From NCBI RefSeq assembly GCF_001687605.2, contig NZ_CP016539.2:340501-404500 (forward strand): a stretch of 64,000 nt of DNA, given 5' to 3'. Position numbers and translations under genes: made by a program. Positions 17,270 to 26,241 of this stretch are shown here, piece by piece. The notes under the pieces were generated by a model, which was not told the origin of the DNA, ran no database searches, and saw only the letters and a list, made by a program, of their open reading frames with translations. The stretch is from Planococcus plakortidis (GTDB taxonomy: Bacteria > Bacillota > Bacilli > Bacillales_A > Planococcaceae). Each line of letters begins with the position of its first letter. Positions within the stretch are counted from its first letter, which is position 1.

Positions 17270-18244
17270 ATGAAAGTGGTGAAGTTCAAACAATACGGTG
17301 GTCCGGAAGTGCTTCAATATATCGATTCGGAACAGCCGAAGCCGAAAGATCATGAAGTGCTCATTGAAGTGAAAGCGGCGGGCGTCAATTATGCGGATAC
17401 GGCAAGGCGTGAAGGGAAATATGTCGTGCCGACCGAATTGCCTTATATCCCAGGTTCTGAAGTAGCGGGGGTGGTCGTTGAAACAGGATCGGGCGTCACG
17501 CGCTTTAAACCGGGCGACCGGGTCGTCGCTTTGATCGAATCATCGGGCTACGCTGAATATGCGGCGATCCCGGAACAGGTATTGACGCCGGTTCCGGAAG
17601 GGGTCAGTTTCGAAGAAGCGGTCGCATTACCGCTTCAAGGCTTGAGCGCTTACCATATCTTGAAAACCATGGGCCGTCTCGAGCCGGGAGAAACAGTGTT
17701 GATCCATGCTGCTGCAGGGGGCGTCGGGACGATCGCCGTACAACTCGCCAAACTTTTCGGTGCCGGAAAAATCATCGCCACGGCGAGTACGGAAGAAAAA
17801 CTGTTTCATGCGGAGAAAATGGGCGCCACGCATTTGGTGAATTACAGCGAAGAAGGTTGGGTAGGGCGCATCAAAGAAATGACTGAAGGAAAAGGCGTGG
17901 ATGTCGCACTTGAAATGGTTGGGGGCAGCGTCTTCAACGATACGCTGAAAACTTTGGCGCCATTCGGGCGATTGGTCATTTTCGGAGCAGCGAGCGGGGA
18001 ACAGGCGACGTTTGCGCCCGGGCAATTGATGAAACGCAATCAATCGGTCGTCGGCTTTTTCCTTCCACAAATCATGCGCAAACCGGATTTGTTCCAAAGC
18101 AGCTTTCAGGAACTGCTCGAATATATGAATAGTGGAAAGTTGAAACTGACGATCGGCGGCACCTATCCGCTTGAACAAGCAGCTGATGTACATGAATTAT
18201 TGCAAAGCAGAAAAACGATCGGCAAGCTGGTGCTGAAGCCATGA
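17270..18244 (+). CDS. Quinone oxidoreductase-type MDR dehydrogenase
   Basis: 324 residues, medium-chain dehydrogenase of the NADPH:quinone reductase (QOR) group. Seen: AAGVNYADTARREG, PGSEVAGVV, and the nucleotide loop HAAAGGVGTIAVQLAK (about residues 145-160). The Cys/His zinc ligands of alcohol dehydrogenases are absent, as is normal for QOR. Could reduce a quinone or an enoyl-type intermediate. Its stop overlaps the next start in ATGA. Confidence 0.88.
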   Translation: MKVVKFKQYGGPEVLQYIDSEQPKPKDHEVLIEVKAAGVNYADTARREGKYVVPTELPYIPGSEVAGVVVETGSGVTRFKPGDRVVALIESSGYAEYAAIPEQVLTPVPEGVSFEEAVALPLQGLSAYHILKTMGRLEPGETVLIHAAAGGVGTIAVQLAKLFGAGKIIATASTEEKLFHAEKMGATHLVNYSEEGWVGRIKEMTEGKGVDVALEMVGGSVFNDTLKTLAPFGRLVIFGAASGEQATFAPGQLMKRNQSVVGFFLPQIMRKPDLFQSSFQELLEYMNSGKLKLTIGGTYPLEQAADVHELLQSRKTIGKLVLKP

Positions 18245-19215
18245 ACGATGTCCAACAAGCCGAATCCCAGGAACTGCTCGCCAAACTTGGATTGAAGCTC
18301 GTGAGGCATCCGTTGCCGTTCAGGCTGAACCACGTCAATTGCTTCATGGCGGAAGGAGAAGAAGGCTGGACGATTATCGATGCCGGATTGAACAATGACG
18401 TATCAAGAGAGTTGTGGAAAAAAGAAATCGGCGATAAAAAGGTAGGGCAGATTTTCCTGACCCATTACCATCCCGACCATTTCGGCTATGCGGGGGGCTT
18501 GCAAGAAAAGACCAGTGCGCGTGTCTCCATGAGCAAAATCGATGCGGGCGCAGGGATGAAATCCTGGAATGAGGATTTCTTGGATGCGTTGCCCGGCTAT
18601 TACAGAGCGGCGGGCATCCCGCAGGAAGCGGCGCAGGAAATGGCAGACAATACGAGAGCCTTTCAACCCCTTATTTCCCCGCTTCCGGATGTAAATCACT
18701 ACTTCGAAGAAGGGGAGAAAATCCGCATCGGCCGCTTGGAATACGAAGTGCTGTTCGTGCCCGGGCATTCGGATGGCATGGTGTGTTTCTATCAACGCGA
18801 ATATAATGTGCTATTGGCAGCTGACCATATCTTGCCGCGCATCACGCCGAATATTTCCTATTGGTTCCATGGCGACCCGAATCCGCTTCTGACGTATATG
18901 AGTTCTTTGGGGAAAATCCGCAAACTGGATGTGGAGTGGGTCATCCCATCGCATGGCCAGCCGTTCCAAGGCGCAAACAAACGAATCGATGAATTGCTTG
19001 CCCATCACGAAGAACGTTTGGAGGCGACGTGGCAGATGCTTGAACAGCCGCTAACGATTTTTGAAGTGCGCGAGCGCCTGTTCGACCGGCCGTTGACCGT
19101 CCACGAAATGCGTTTTGCGGTCGGGGAAACATTGGCCCATCTTGAATATTTGCGCGCTGAGGGCAGATGCGAACGGGTCATGGAAGCGGAGCGCTGGATC
19201 TATAAACAAAATTAA
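18241..19215 (+). CDS. MBL-fold metallo-hydrolase
   Basis: 324 residues. The metal motif THYHPDHFG (about residues 78-86) is the HxHxDH signature, with later ligands in FVPGHSDGMVCF and the final SHG. The last about 85 residues form a helical C-terminal domain, as in the glyoxalase-II-like group (LACTB2/YflN type). Overlap with the previous gene by 4 bases indicates translational coupling. It may hydrolyse a thioester or lactone made by the operon; inferred. Confidence 0.85.
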   Translation: MNDVQQAESQELLAKLGLKLVRHPLPFRLNHVNCFMAEGEEGWTIIDAGLNNDVSRELWKKEIGDKKVGQIFLTHYHPDHFGYAGGLQEKTSARVSMSKIDAGAGMKSWNEDFLDALPGYYRAAGIPQEAAQEMADNTRAFQPLISPLPDVNHYFEEGEKIRIGRLEYEVLFVPGHSDGMVCFYQREYNVLLAADHILPRITPNISYWFHGDPNPLLTYMSSLGKIRKLDVEWVIPSHGQPFQGANKRIDELLAHHEERLEATWQMLEQPLTIFEVRERLFDRPLTVHEMRFAVGETLAHLEYLRAEGRCERVMEAERWIYKQN

Positions 19216-19230
19216 AAAGGATGTGTCACG

Positions 19231-20157
19231 ATGAGAATGTTGATGGTAGGTGCAGGCGGCATCGGAGGATACTTCGGTGCGCGTTTGCTGGAAAAAGGCG
19301 AAGACGTAACATTTCTAGTCAGGGAAGGGCGCAAAAAAAAGGTTGAAGAAGAAGGCTTGCGCGTCAATAGCCGGCACGGAGATCTTCATCTCCAGCCGGC
19401 TCTTTTGACGAAAACGATGGAAGCCGAGCCGTTCGATATCGTTCTCCTATCGACAAAAGCTTACCAATTGGAGCAAGCCATCGAAGATATCCGCCCATTT
19501 GTCGGTGAACAGACGATGATTTTGCCGCTGCTGAATGGCATCGCGCACATCGAGCAGCTGGTATCGGCTTTTGGGGAGCGAGCGGTGATCGGCGGCTTAT
19601 GCTTTATCGAGACAACCATCGGAGAAGACGGGTCGATCGTCCAGACGAGCCCGATCCATCAATTGGTTTACGGGGAGCGGGGCGGCGAGCGGACAGACCG
19701 CATCCAAAAATTGAAATCGCATTTTGAGGGGACAAAGGCGGAATTCGTTTTGAGTGAGGATATCGACCAGGATATGTGGCATAAATATATGTTCATCACA
19801 GCAATGTCCGGCATCACTTCACTCATGGAATCGCCCATCGGCCCCATCCGCAAGCTGCCATCCGGCCAATCCGCCATCCGATCGCTGCTCGATGAACTTG
19901 AAGCGGTGATGACGGAAATCGATGCGCCGATCAAAAAAGGGATCGCAGCGATCCAGCTCGATAAGGTGAACAGCATGGACGATAGTATGAAATCGTCCAT
20001 GCAGCGCGACATGGAAAAAGGCCAGGGCATCGAAGCCGATCACCTGCAAGGCCATCTTATCGAAAAAGCGAAGCAAACGGATATCCCGGTCCCGGTGCTG
20101 GAAACCGTTTATACAAAACTGAAATTATATGAAGAAAGCCATAAGGCGAAAAAATAA
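19231..20157 (+). CDS. panE: 2-dehydropantoate 2-reductase family protein
   Basis: 308 residues, ketopantoate reductase family. Seen: N-terminal GAGGIGGYFGARL, LLSTKAYQLEQA near residue 75, and the catalytic Lys of the middle domain in DMWHKYMFITAMSG. The family makes pantoate for CoA synthesis, but it closes an acyl-CoA catabolic operon here, and Bacillus genomes often have extra copies, so a different 2-oxo acid substrate is quite possible. Confidence 0.8.
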   Translation: MRMLMVGAGGIGGYFGARLLEKGEDVTFLVREGRKKKVEEEGLRVNSRHGDLHLQPALLTKTMEAEPFDIVLLSTKAYQLEQAIEDIRPFVGEQTMILPLLNGIAHIEQLVSAFGERAVIGGLCFIETTIGEDGSIVQTSPIHQLVYGERGGERTDRIQKLKSHFEGTKAEFVLSEDIDQDMWHKYMFITAMSGITSLMESPIGPIRKLPSGQSAIRSLLDELEAVMTEIDAPIKKGIAAIQLDKVNSMDDSMKSSMQRDMEKGQGIEADHLQGHLIEKAKQTDIPVPVLETVYTKLKLYEESHKAKK

Positions 20158-20168
20158 AAAACAGAACA

Positions 20169-20197
20169 TTTACAATATTAAATTACTCCTCTATGAT
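20169..20197 (+). promoter_or_regulatory. Candidate SigA promoter of cstA
   Basis: TTTACA and TATGAT separated by 17 bases, about 50 bases before the GTG start. Confidence 0.6.
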
Positions 20198-20248
20198 TAA
20201 AAAAGGTATGCAGAAATTTCAAAAAAAGACAAAAGGGAGTTGGGGAAT

Positions 20249-21991
20249 GTGAATGCAATCGCTTTAGCTGCTATTGGACTGTTTATATTCGTTCTCGGAT
20301 ACCGGTTTTATTCCAAGTTCGTAGCAGAAAAGATTTTCAGGCTTGACCCGAATTATGTAACACCGGCCCACCGTTATAAAGACGGCGTCGACTTTGTCCC
20401 GACCAATAAGTTCGTCCTGTGGGGACACCATTTTACATCCGTCGCAGGGGCAGCGCCGATTCTTGGGCCGGCCATCGCCGTTTATTGGGGTTGGCTGCCA
20501 GCGGTCCTTTGGGTCGTTTTGGGGACGGTCTTTGCAGCAGGCGTCCACGACTTCGGGACACTTGCGCTTTCGGTCCGCAATAAAGGGCAATCCGTCGGGA
20601 CGCTCGCCCACCGTTTGATCGGCCAGCGAGGAAAGGTCCTGTTCCTATTCATCATCCTGATTCTCGTGCTCATGGTCAATGCGGTATTCGCCTGGGTCAT
20701 CGCGAACCTGTTCATCTCGTATCCGGCAAGCGTCATCCCGGTTTTCATCCAGATTCCGCTTGCTGTTTGGATCGGGTATGCCGCGTATAAGAAGAACATG
20801 AAGATGCTTGTGCCATCCTTGGTCGCATTGGCCGTCATGTACGGTGTAGCGATCATTTCCAGCCAAGTGGAATTCCTGCAAATCGACCTTGTCCGCTATA
20901 TGGGCGGGGAAGAAGGCGCCGGATTGTTCGGGCTTGGCGCGATTTCCAGCGCTTTCTTCATCTGGATCGTCGTATTGATGGTTTATGTCTATATCGCATC
21001 TACCCTGCCGGTCTGGAAACTTCTCCAGCCGCGTGATTTCATCAATTCCCACCAATTGGTGGTCGGCCTCGGGATCCTGTATCTTGGGCTATTGTTCACG
21101 AACCCTGAAATCACAGCTCCGGCAACCAATCCGGGAGCGGACGTTTCCTGGTTCCCATTGCTCTTTATCACCATTGCATGTGGCGCGATTTCCGGTTTCC
21201 ACGGGCTCGTTTCGTCAGGTACTTCATCGAAGCAGCTGGACAAAGAAACCGATGCCCGGTTTGTCGGCTATCTAGGGGCAGTCGGTGAAGGTGTACTCGC
21301 GCTCATTTCAATCATCGCGGTCATTACGCTTTTCCCGAACCGGGAAGAGTTCAGCGCTTCCTACAGCAGCTTTGCGGCAGCAAGCGGCGGCGGCCTTGGG
21401 AACTTCATCGAAGGGGCGACAATCCTTGCTTCCGGATTGATGATTCCAGCTTCAGTCGCTTCGACAATCGTTTCCATCATCGTCGTTTCGTTCGCTGCAA
21501 CGACACTCGATACCTCTGTCCGCCTGATGCGCTATATCATCTCTGAGCTTGGCGTCGAATACAAAGTGCCGCAGCTGGAGAAAAAGCACGTGGCGACTTC
21601 GATCGCGGTGCTTTCGAGTGCGGCGCTTGTCATCTTGCCGGAAGGGCCAAACGGATTCGGTTCCGGCGGTTACTTGCTATGGCCGTTGTTCGGTACATCC
21701 AACCAGCTGCTTGCCGGCATCAGCTTATTGTTGATTTCGATCTGGCTGCGCAAGCTCGGCAGAAATTACTTGATTACCATTATTCCGATGGTGTTCTTGA
21801 TGTTCATGACATTATGGGCGATGTTCCAGCAAGTGTTCCTGCAATGGGCTTGGTATAATGAAGGATCGAATACCTTATTGTTCATCTTCGGCGCCATCAT
21901 TTTCGTCTTCACCTTATGGATCATCTTGACTGCTGCACAAGCACTCATGAGCAAATCAAATCCTGGATTTTCGGATGAAGATTTGAAATAA
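20249..21991 (+). CDS. cstA: Carbon starvation protein CstA family transporter
   Basis: 580 residues, about 16 membrane segments. The N-terminal GLFIFVLGYRFYSKFVAEKI and VAGAAPILGPAIAVYWGWLPA are hallmarks of CstA/BtsT, known as pyruvate or peptide importers. The GTG at 20249 is preferred because GGGAG lies 9 bases upstream; the in-frame TTG at 20240 overlaps that site. Has its own promoter and a terminator. Confidence 0.9.
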   Translation: MNAIALAAIGLFIFVLGYRFYSKFVAEKIFRLDPNYVTPAHRYKDGVDFVPTNKFVLWGHHFTSVAGAAPILGPAIAVYWGWLPAVLWVVLGTVFAAGVHDFGTLALSVRNKGQSVGTLAHRLIGQRGKVLFLFIILILVLMVNAVFAWVIANLFISYPASVIPVFIQIPLAVWIGYAAYKKNMKMLVPSLVALAVMYGVAIISSQVEFLQIDLVRYMGGEEGAGLFGLGAISSAFFIWIVVLMVYVYIASTLPVWKLLQPRDFINSHQLVVGLGILYLGLLFTNPEITAPATNPGADVSWFPLLFITIACGAISGFHGLVSSGTSSKQLDKETDARFVGYLGAVGEGVLALISIIAVITLFPNREEFSASYSSFAAASGGGLGNFIEGATILASGLMIPASVASTIVSIIVVSFAATTLDTSVRLMRYIISELGVEYKVPQLEKKHVATSIAVLSSAALVILPEGPNGFGSGGYLLWPLFGTSNQLLAGISLLLISIWLRKLGRNYLITIIPMVFLMFMTLWAMFQQVFLQWAWYNEGSNTLLFIFGAIIFVFTLWIILTAAQALMSKSNPGFSDEDLK

Positions 21992-22061
21992 TAGCCGTAA
22001 CGAATGGAACGGAAAGTGGAACTGCTACCAGAAAGCTGTTCATTATCATAGGAAGAAACGC

Positions 22062-22098
22062 CAAGGGATCATATTCATGTGATCCCTTGTGCTTTTTT
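22062..22098 (+). terminator. Terminator of cstA
   Basis: CAAGGGATCA pairs with TGATCCCTTG, followed by TTTTTT, only 18 bases before the next ATG. Downstream genes then depend on readthrough or on a promoter not recognised. Confidence 0.8.
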
Positions 22099-22115
22099 CA
22101 GGAAGAGGTGCCGTT

Positions 22116-22379
22116 ATGCCGATCAGCGACAAGCTGAAGAAACTAATCGACTGGTATGAGGCTGTCTTGGAACACCCGCACCGAACGGAAATCGCCCGGG
22201 AGCTCCAGAGTGAAGACGACTTGTTCCTGTTGATGCTGTATTCGGAAATGCTGGGCATCCCGAATCCGGTCTATTACTACACGCTCGAACTTTACCCGTA
22301 CATGATCGAGGAATTTCATGACTGGCATTTGCGCATGGGCATGGAAAAATCGCCGCTGTCTGGAATCCGTTGCTGCTGA
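22116..22379 (+). CDS. Small protein ending in Cys-Cys (cory-CC-star-like)
   Basis: 87 residues from the ATG at 22116 with GAGGTG just upstream. Helical and acidic, ending SGIRCC and stop; these two terminal cysteines are its only ones. It resembles what I recall of the cory-CC-star family, named for the terminal CC and found next to an ArsA-like ATPase, which is exactly the next gene, 24 bases on. Function unknown; the CC end may bind metal or carry a thiol modification (inference). Confidence 0.7.
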   Translation: MPISDKLKKLIDWYEAVLEHPHRTEIARELQSEDDLFLLMLYSEMLGIPNPVYYYTLELYPYMIEEFHDWHLRMGMEKSPLSGIRCC

Positions 22380-22403
22380 TATTTAATGAAACGAGGGAAT
22401 GTC

Positions 22404-23345
22404 ATGGACGTATTATCGAAAAGCATCATTTTTGTCGGGGGCAAAGGCGGTGTCGGCAAATCGACATCCGCAGCAGCCATCGCCTGGCAATCCGCAAAAG
22501 CGGGATACCGGACGCTGCTTGTCTCCACAGATCCGGCGCATAATGTCGGGGATATCTTCAATGAACAAATCGGCGGCCGTACAAAGGAAATTGCGGATAA
22601 TCTATACGCGCTTGAGATCGATCCCGAGATCGAGACGGAGAATTATATCAAAGGCGTCAAAAACAATATCCGCGGAACGGTCCATACGAGCATGATGGAA
22701 GAAGTGAACCGCCAGCTCGACACCGCCAAAGCTTCTCCTGGCGCGGATGAAGCCGCGCTTTTTGACAAACTGATCCACATCATCCTCGAGGAACGCCAGC
22801 ATTTCGACAAGATCGTGTTCGATACGGCGCCGACCGGGCACACGATCCGGCTGCTGTCGCTTCCTGAATTGATGGGCGTGTGGATTGAAGGCTTGCTTGA
22901 GAAACGCCGCAAGACCAATGAGAACTATACGGCTTTATTGAATGATGGCGAACCGCGTGAAGACCCGATTTACGATGTCTTGCGCGAACGCCAGGAACGC
23001 TTCTCAAAAGCGCGCGATATTTTACTCGACGCTAAGCAAACCGGTTTCGTTTTCGTCTTGAACCCGGAGCGCCTGCCGATTCTGGAGACGAAAAAAGCAT
23101 TGGAGTTATTGGATAAATACCATCTCCACGTGAAAACCCTGATCATCAATAAAGTGCTTCCCGAAACGGTGGAAGGCTCGTTTTTCCAGGAACGCAAAAA
23201 GCACGAGACGAAGTATATGGACCTCATCAAGGAAACATTCCCGAAGCAACAATTATTGTATATCCCGCTGTTTTCGCAGGACATCATCAGCAAGCAACAG
23301 CTAGAGGAATTCAGCCAACACTTTCAGGAGGGTGATGCAGTTTGA
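22404..23345 (+). CDS. ArsA/Get3-family ATPase without cysteines
   Basis: 313 residues. The deviant Walker A GGKGGVGKST is at about residues 12-21, switch I in STDPAHNVGD and switch II in FDTAPTGHT, all typical of ArsA/Get3. I find no cysteine in the whole protein, so the metalloid site of ArsA and the zinc CxxC of Get3 are both missing. The start at 22404 follows CGAGGGA. The stop overlaps the TTG of the next gene. A role as an ATP-driven partner of the CC-terminal protein is inferred. Confidence 0.85.
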   Translation: MDVLSKSIIFVGGKGGVGKSTSAAAIAWQSAKAGYRTLLVSTDPAHNVGDIFNEQIGGRTKEIADNLYALEIDPEIETENYIKGVKNNIRGTVHTSMMEEVNRQLDTAKASPGADEAALFDKLIHIILEERQHFDKIVFDTAPTGHTIRLLSLPELMGVWIEGLLEKRRKTNENYTALLNDGEPREDPIYDVLRERQERFSKARDILLDAKQTGFVFVLNPERLPILETKKALELLDKYHLHVKTLIINKVLPETVEGSFFQERKKHETKYMDLIKETFPKQQLLYIPLFSQDIISKQQLEEFSQHFQEGDAV

Positions 23346-24325
23346 AAGCATTCGTGATGGAAGCAGGGCAATATAAATTGAAAGATATGCCGGAACCGAC
23401 CGCAAAACCAGGAGAAGTGGTCGTGAAAATCCGCGACGCGGGCATCAACCGCCGCGATCTTGGCCTATTGAAGCGCTACGGCGACAATCCGGAAGCATTG
23501 ATCATCGGGTCGGACGGGGCGGGCATTGTCGAATCGCTCGGGGAAGGCGTGACTGATTTTGAAGTGGGCGATGAAGTCATCATCAATCCAGGGCTGCGCT
23601 GGGAGCGAAACAGCGATGCACCGCCGGAAGGATTTGATATTCTCGGCATGCCGGACCATGGGACGTTCGCGGAGAAAATCGCCATTTCCGCACAGCAGCT
23701 TGAGAAAAAGCCGGGCCATCTATCATGGGAAGAAGCAGGCGGGCTGGCGCTTCCTGCATTGACGGGTTTCCGTGCCTTGTTCACGAAAGGGCAATTGAAA
23801 AAAGGCGATACTTTGTTCATCCCGGGCGCAGGCAGCGGCGTCGCGACCTTTTTGATCCAATTTGCGAAAAACGCCGGTGCGACGGTGATCGTTACATCCA
23901 GAAGTGAAGAAAAATTGGCCCAAGCGAAAGAAATCGGCGCGGATATCGCCATCCCGACCGATAGCGATTGGGTGAAGGAACTCGAAGGGCAGAAGATCGA
24001 CCTTGTCATCGACAGCGTCGGAGGTGCCACATTCAACCGTTCACTTGAGGTGTTGAAAAAAGGCGGGCGCATTGTCATTTTCGGCGCGACCACTGCCGAT
24101 AACGTCGATTTCAATTTGCGCAGCTTCTTTTACGGGCAGTATCAATTATTCGGCTCGACGATGGGCAGCCGCGAGGAATTACGCGACATGCTCCGGCATA
24201 TCGAGGAGCACGGCACACACCCTGTCATCGACCGCGTCTTTAGCTTGGATGAAGCGCAGGAAGCATTCGATTATTTGGTGGAAGGCAAGCAATTCGGCAA
24301 AGTGGTTTTGCGCGCTTCCGAATAA
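23342..24325 (+). CDS. MDR-family (zinc-type) dehydrogenase, YogA-like
   Basis: 327 residues from a TTG that overlaps the ATPase stop, with GGAGGGTG well placed. Seen: AGINRRDLGLLKRYG, IGSDGAGIVESLGEGV, and the nucleotide loop IPGAGSGVATFLIQFAK. No cysteine is present, so the zinc sites are lost despite the alcohol-dehydrogenase-like layout; it is likely a zinc-free NAD(P)H reductase. Co-transcribed with the two genes before it. Confidence 0.83.
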   Translation: MKAFVMEAGQYKLKDMPEPTAKPGEVVVKIRDAGINRRDLGLLKRYGDNPEALIIGSDGAGIVESLGEGVTDFEVGDEVIINPGLRWERNSDAPPEGFDILGMPDHGTFAEKIAISAQQLEKKPGHLSWEEAGGLALPALTGFRALFTKGQLKKGDTLFIPGAGSGVATFLIQFAKNAGATVIVTSRSEEKLAQAKEIGADIAIPTDSDWVKELEGQKIDLVIDSVGGATFNRSLEVLKKGGRIVIFGATTADNVDFNLRSFFYGQYQLFGSTMGSREELRDMLRHIEEHGTHPVIDRVFSLDEAQEAFDYLVEGKQFGKVVLRASE

Positions 24326-24395
24326 AAAAATGAAACTTTTTTGATCGCCGGCCGTATATAAGGGTAAGAAAGCAATTTGACTGGAGGTCTTTTTA

Positions 24396-24716
24396 ATGGA
24401 GAAAACTGGGTTAAAGATACTCGTCCACGCCAGTGCATTTTTTGCTCCGTTCCTTGTCCCGGTGATCGTCTTTTTCGTTGCCATGTTCGTTACGGACGAC
24501 CATGAATTGAAGAAACTATCGATTCAAGCGTTATTGTTCCAATTGCTCATGGGCGCATTGATCTTTGTATCGAGCATGCTGACGGTCGTCTTGATCGGAT
24601 TCCCGCTCCTGGTGGTGTTCGGCGCCATCGGCATTATCGTGCCGATCATCGCGATCATCAAAGCCTTGAACAACGAGCCTTACGATTATCCGGTCGTCGG
24701 TTCGTGGTACCAATAA
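24396..24716 (+). CDS. DUF4870 small membrane protein
   Basis: 106 residues, three hydrophobic segments at about 9-31, 43-65 and 69-90. The pattern HASAFFAPFLVPVIVFFV, then LKKLSIQALLFQL, then IGIIVPIIAIIKALNNE fits the DUF4870/Tic20-like family of small membrane proteins of unknown function. GGAGGT precedes the ATG. Confidence 0.8.
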   Translation: MEKTGLKILVHASAFFAPFLVPVIVFFVAMFVTDDHELKKLSIQALLFQLLMGALIFVSSMLTVVLIGFPLLVVFGAIGIIVPIIAIIKALNNEPYDYPVVGSWYQ

Positions 24717-24736
24717 TGGAATGAAATCAGCTTTGC

Positions 24737-24770
24737 AAAACCCGCCGAGAATATTTTTCGGCGGGTTTTT
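24737..24770 (+). terminator. Strong terminator
   Basis: A 12-bp stem (AAAACCCGCCGA with TCGGCGGGTTTT) and a T tail. Confidence 0.85.
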
Positions 24771-24859
24771 GTATGGAATCAAGTATGTGAAGTACAAGAG
24801 AGGGAAGTAGTAATTTTTATATGGGGGATTGCGCTCCAATCGAACACTCCATATAGCTC

Positions 24860-25600
24860 GGACTACGTGGAGAGTATAGTATAGGAAAGTGAGTAGAAAA
24901 GCTTCCGCTTTTCGACTGCGTTACAGGGGGCTGCTTGGGGCCTGCAGGATGCAGGTCATGCAGCTGATGCGACAGGACGTCGCGTTTTCAGCTGCCCGGG
25001 GATGGGGCGGGTGCCCGGCCAATGTGCCAAATCTCTCTGTGTTCGAGCATCTCTTGATACGCGTTGCTCAATTCTCACTGCGTTCGAACATCGCAGTAGA
25101 ACCGTTGCTCCCACATCTGCTCAACCCTCACTATGTTCGGGCATCGCAAAAAAATATTTGCTACGCAGATGCGTCGCAAATGAATGGTCTCGGCTTCCCC
25201 TCGCCATCCATTCACCCCTTCCACTCCGTCTCTAGCTTTAAAGGGAAAAATCATTTCTTCAGCTCCTTTAAAATGAAATGTAGAAACTCAGCTTATTATA
25301 TAGCTTGCTTCAGGCAGGTCGAAGAATGAAGTATCACATGTCTCCATCCACTAAAAATACTAACAAATTTGATCTGTTCAAACAGCGGCTTGTCAGACGC
25401 ACCATTTCAGGAAGCGATTCCCCCGCTAGCCGGCAACTGAATACAGAAGCAGATCTGACTAAATATTCTTCACATAAAGGAATCTCCAAGCTGCCGAGCG
25501 TCAAGGATGAGCCGACGCAATAAGACAGGCGCTCTTCCTGGCTTATTGCCAAAGGCCAACCCAAAGCCGGGCGGCGAATACCAATATGGAGCTCCATTCA
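24860..25600. repeat. Composite intergenic repeat region A
   Basis: Gene-free; frames here have no ribosome site or family likeness. Three blocks: (1) 24896-24929, one mismatch in 34 to the reverse of 42365-42398; (2) 25040-25182, degenerate units with GTTCG at 25041, 25082 and 25135; (3) 25410-25593, whose first 29 bases (25410-25438) are identical to the reverse of 42059-42087 and whose rest is similar down to about 41905. The stretch between blocks also aligns patchily, so this is one element, present here and, inverted and shorter, at 41.9-42.4 kb. Confidence 0.75.
25517..25549. repeat. Conserved hairpin in repeat A
   Basis: GCAATAAG, an A-G mismatch, then CAGG pairs with CCTG and CTTATTGC around a 7-base loop. 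The homologous hairpin at 41948-41980 has CAAG/CTTG in the inner stem, a paired change. Confidence 0.7.
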
Positions 25601-25696
25601 ATATTTAGCAACCTTGTTACAAGAAAACTTTCGCTATCAAGTCCAGCTAAGCGCGACCGCCAAGCGACTTTGATTTTCCATCATTCAAATTCACCA

Positions 25697-25731
25697 ATAA
25701 AAAAGTGCAACGGCCTGAGCCGCTGCACTTT
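25697..25731 (-). terminator. Terminator of ytoQ
   Basis: AAAGTGCA/TGCACTTT and CGGC/GCCG form the stem; the A run at 25697-25704 is the minus-strand T tract. Confidence 0.8.
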
Positions 25732-25734
25732 CTG

Positions 25735-26178
25735 TTATTCAAAAATATAAGACAAAGCTTTGATCGCCTGGTCGCAGGTTTCGACGGTGGCGTTCGCTTT
25801 TTGGGAAAGTTCTTTCAGCGGATGGTGCAATTTTTCAGGACGGATGACAATGAGCGGCTTGTGGCTTGCCAGAGCAGCGCTCGCGTCCATCGCGGTGTTC
25901 CACTGCTTGTATTGCTCGCCGAACAAGGCGATGACAAGGTCCGATTTCTCCATCAACACGCTCGTGCGCAAATTATTGAAGCTCGATGCCGCAGCGTCCT
26001 TGAAGATGGCGCTCGGCTGTTCGCCAAGGATTTCTTCACCGATATTGTCGGAGCGGTCGTGGTCTTCCATCGGGCCGACGAAATCGACCGGCAAATTCAG
26101 CGCCAAGGATTTCTTCTTGATTTCTTCGCGCCAGGAGCTATGGATTTCGCCTGCCAGGTAAACGGTTAGTCTCATCAT
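25735..26178 (-). CDS. ytoQ: YtoQ family protein
   Basis: 147 residues, close to the 148 of Bacillus YtoQ, with the conserved VYLAGEIHSSWREEI start, FVGPMEDHDRSDNIGEEILG, and the ending VETCDQAIKALSYIFE. The fold resembles nucleoside 2-deoxyribosyltransferase-like proteins; function is not established. The start is one of two consecutive ATGs, the first 6 bases after GGAGG; an ATG further upstream directly abuts the ribosome site. Confidence 0.9.
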   Translation of the reverse strand: MMRLTVYLAGEIHSSWREEIKKKSLALNLPVDFVGPMEDHDRSDNIGEEILGEQPSAIFKDAAASSFNNLRTSVLMEKSDLVIALFGEQYKQWNTAMDASAALASHKPLIVIRPEKLHHPLKELSQKANATVETCDQAIKALSYIFE

Positions 26179-26241
26179 TCTCATCCTCCATTTTCCATTT
26201 CCTCTTAGTGTAGCATAAAGAAGGAGGAACGGGGGAAGGAT

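Noticed and set aside
24889..25597. Open frames in repeat region A (both strands)
   Set aside because: No ribosome site or family likeness. The short peptide shared with repeat B comes from the repeat itself, and base differences are not biased to silent positions.
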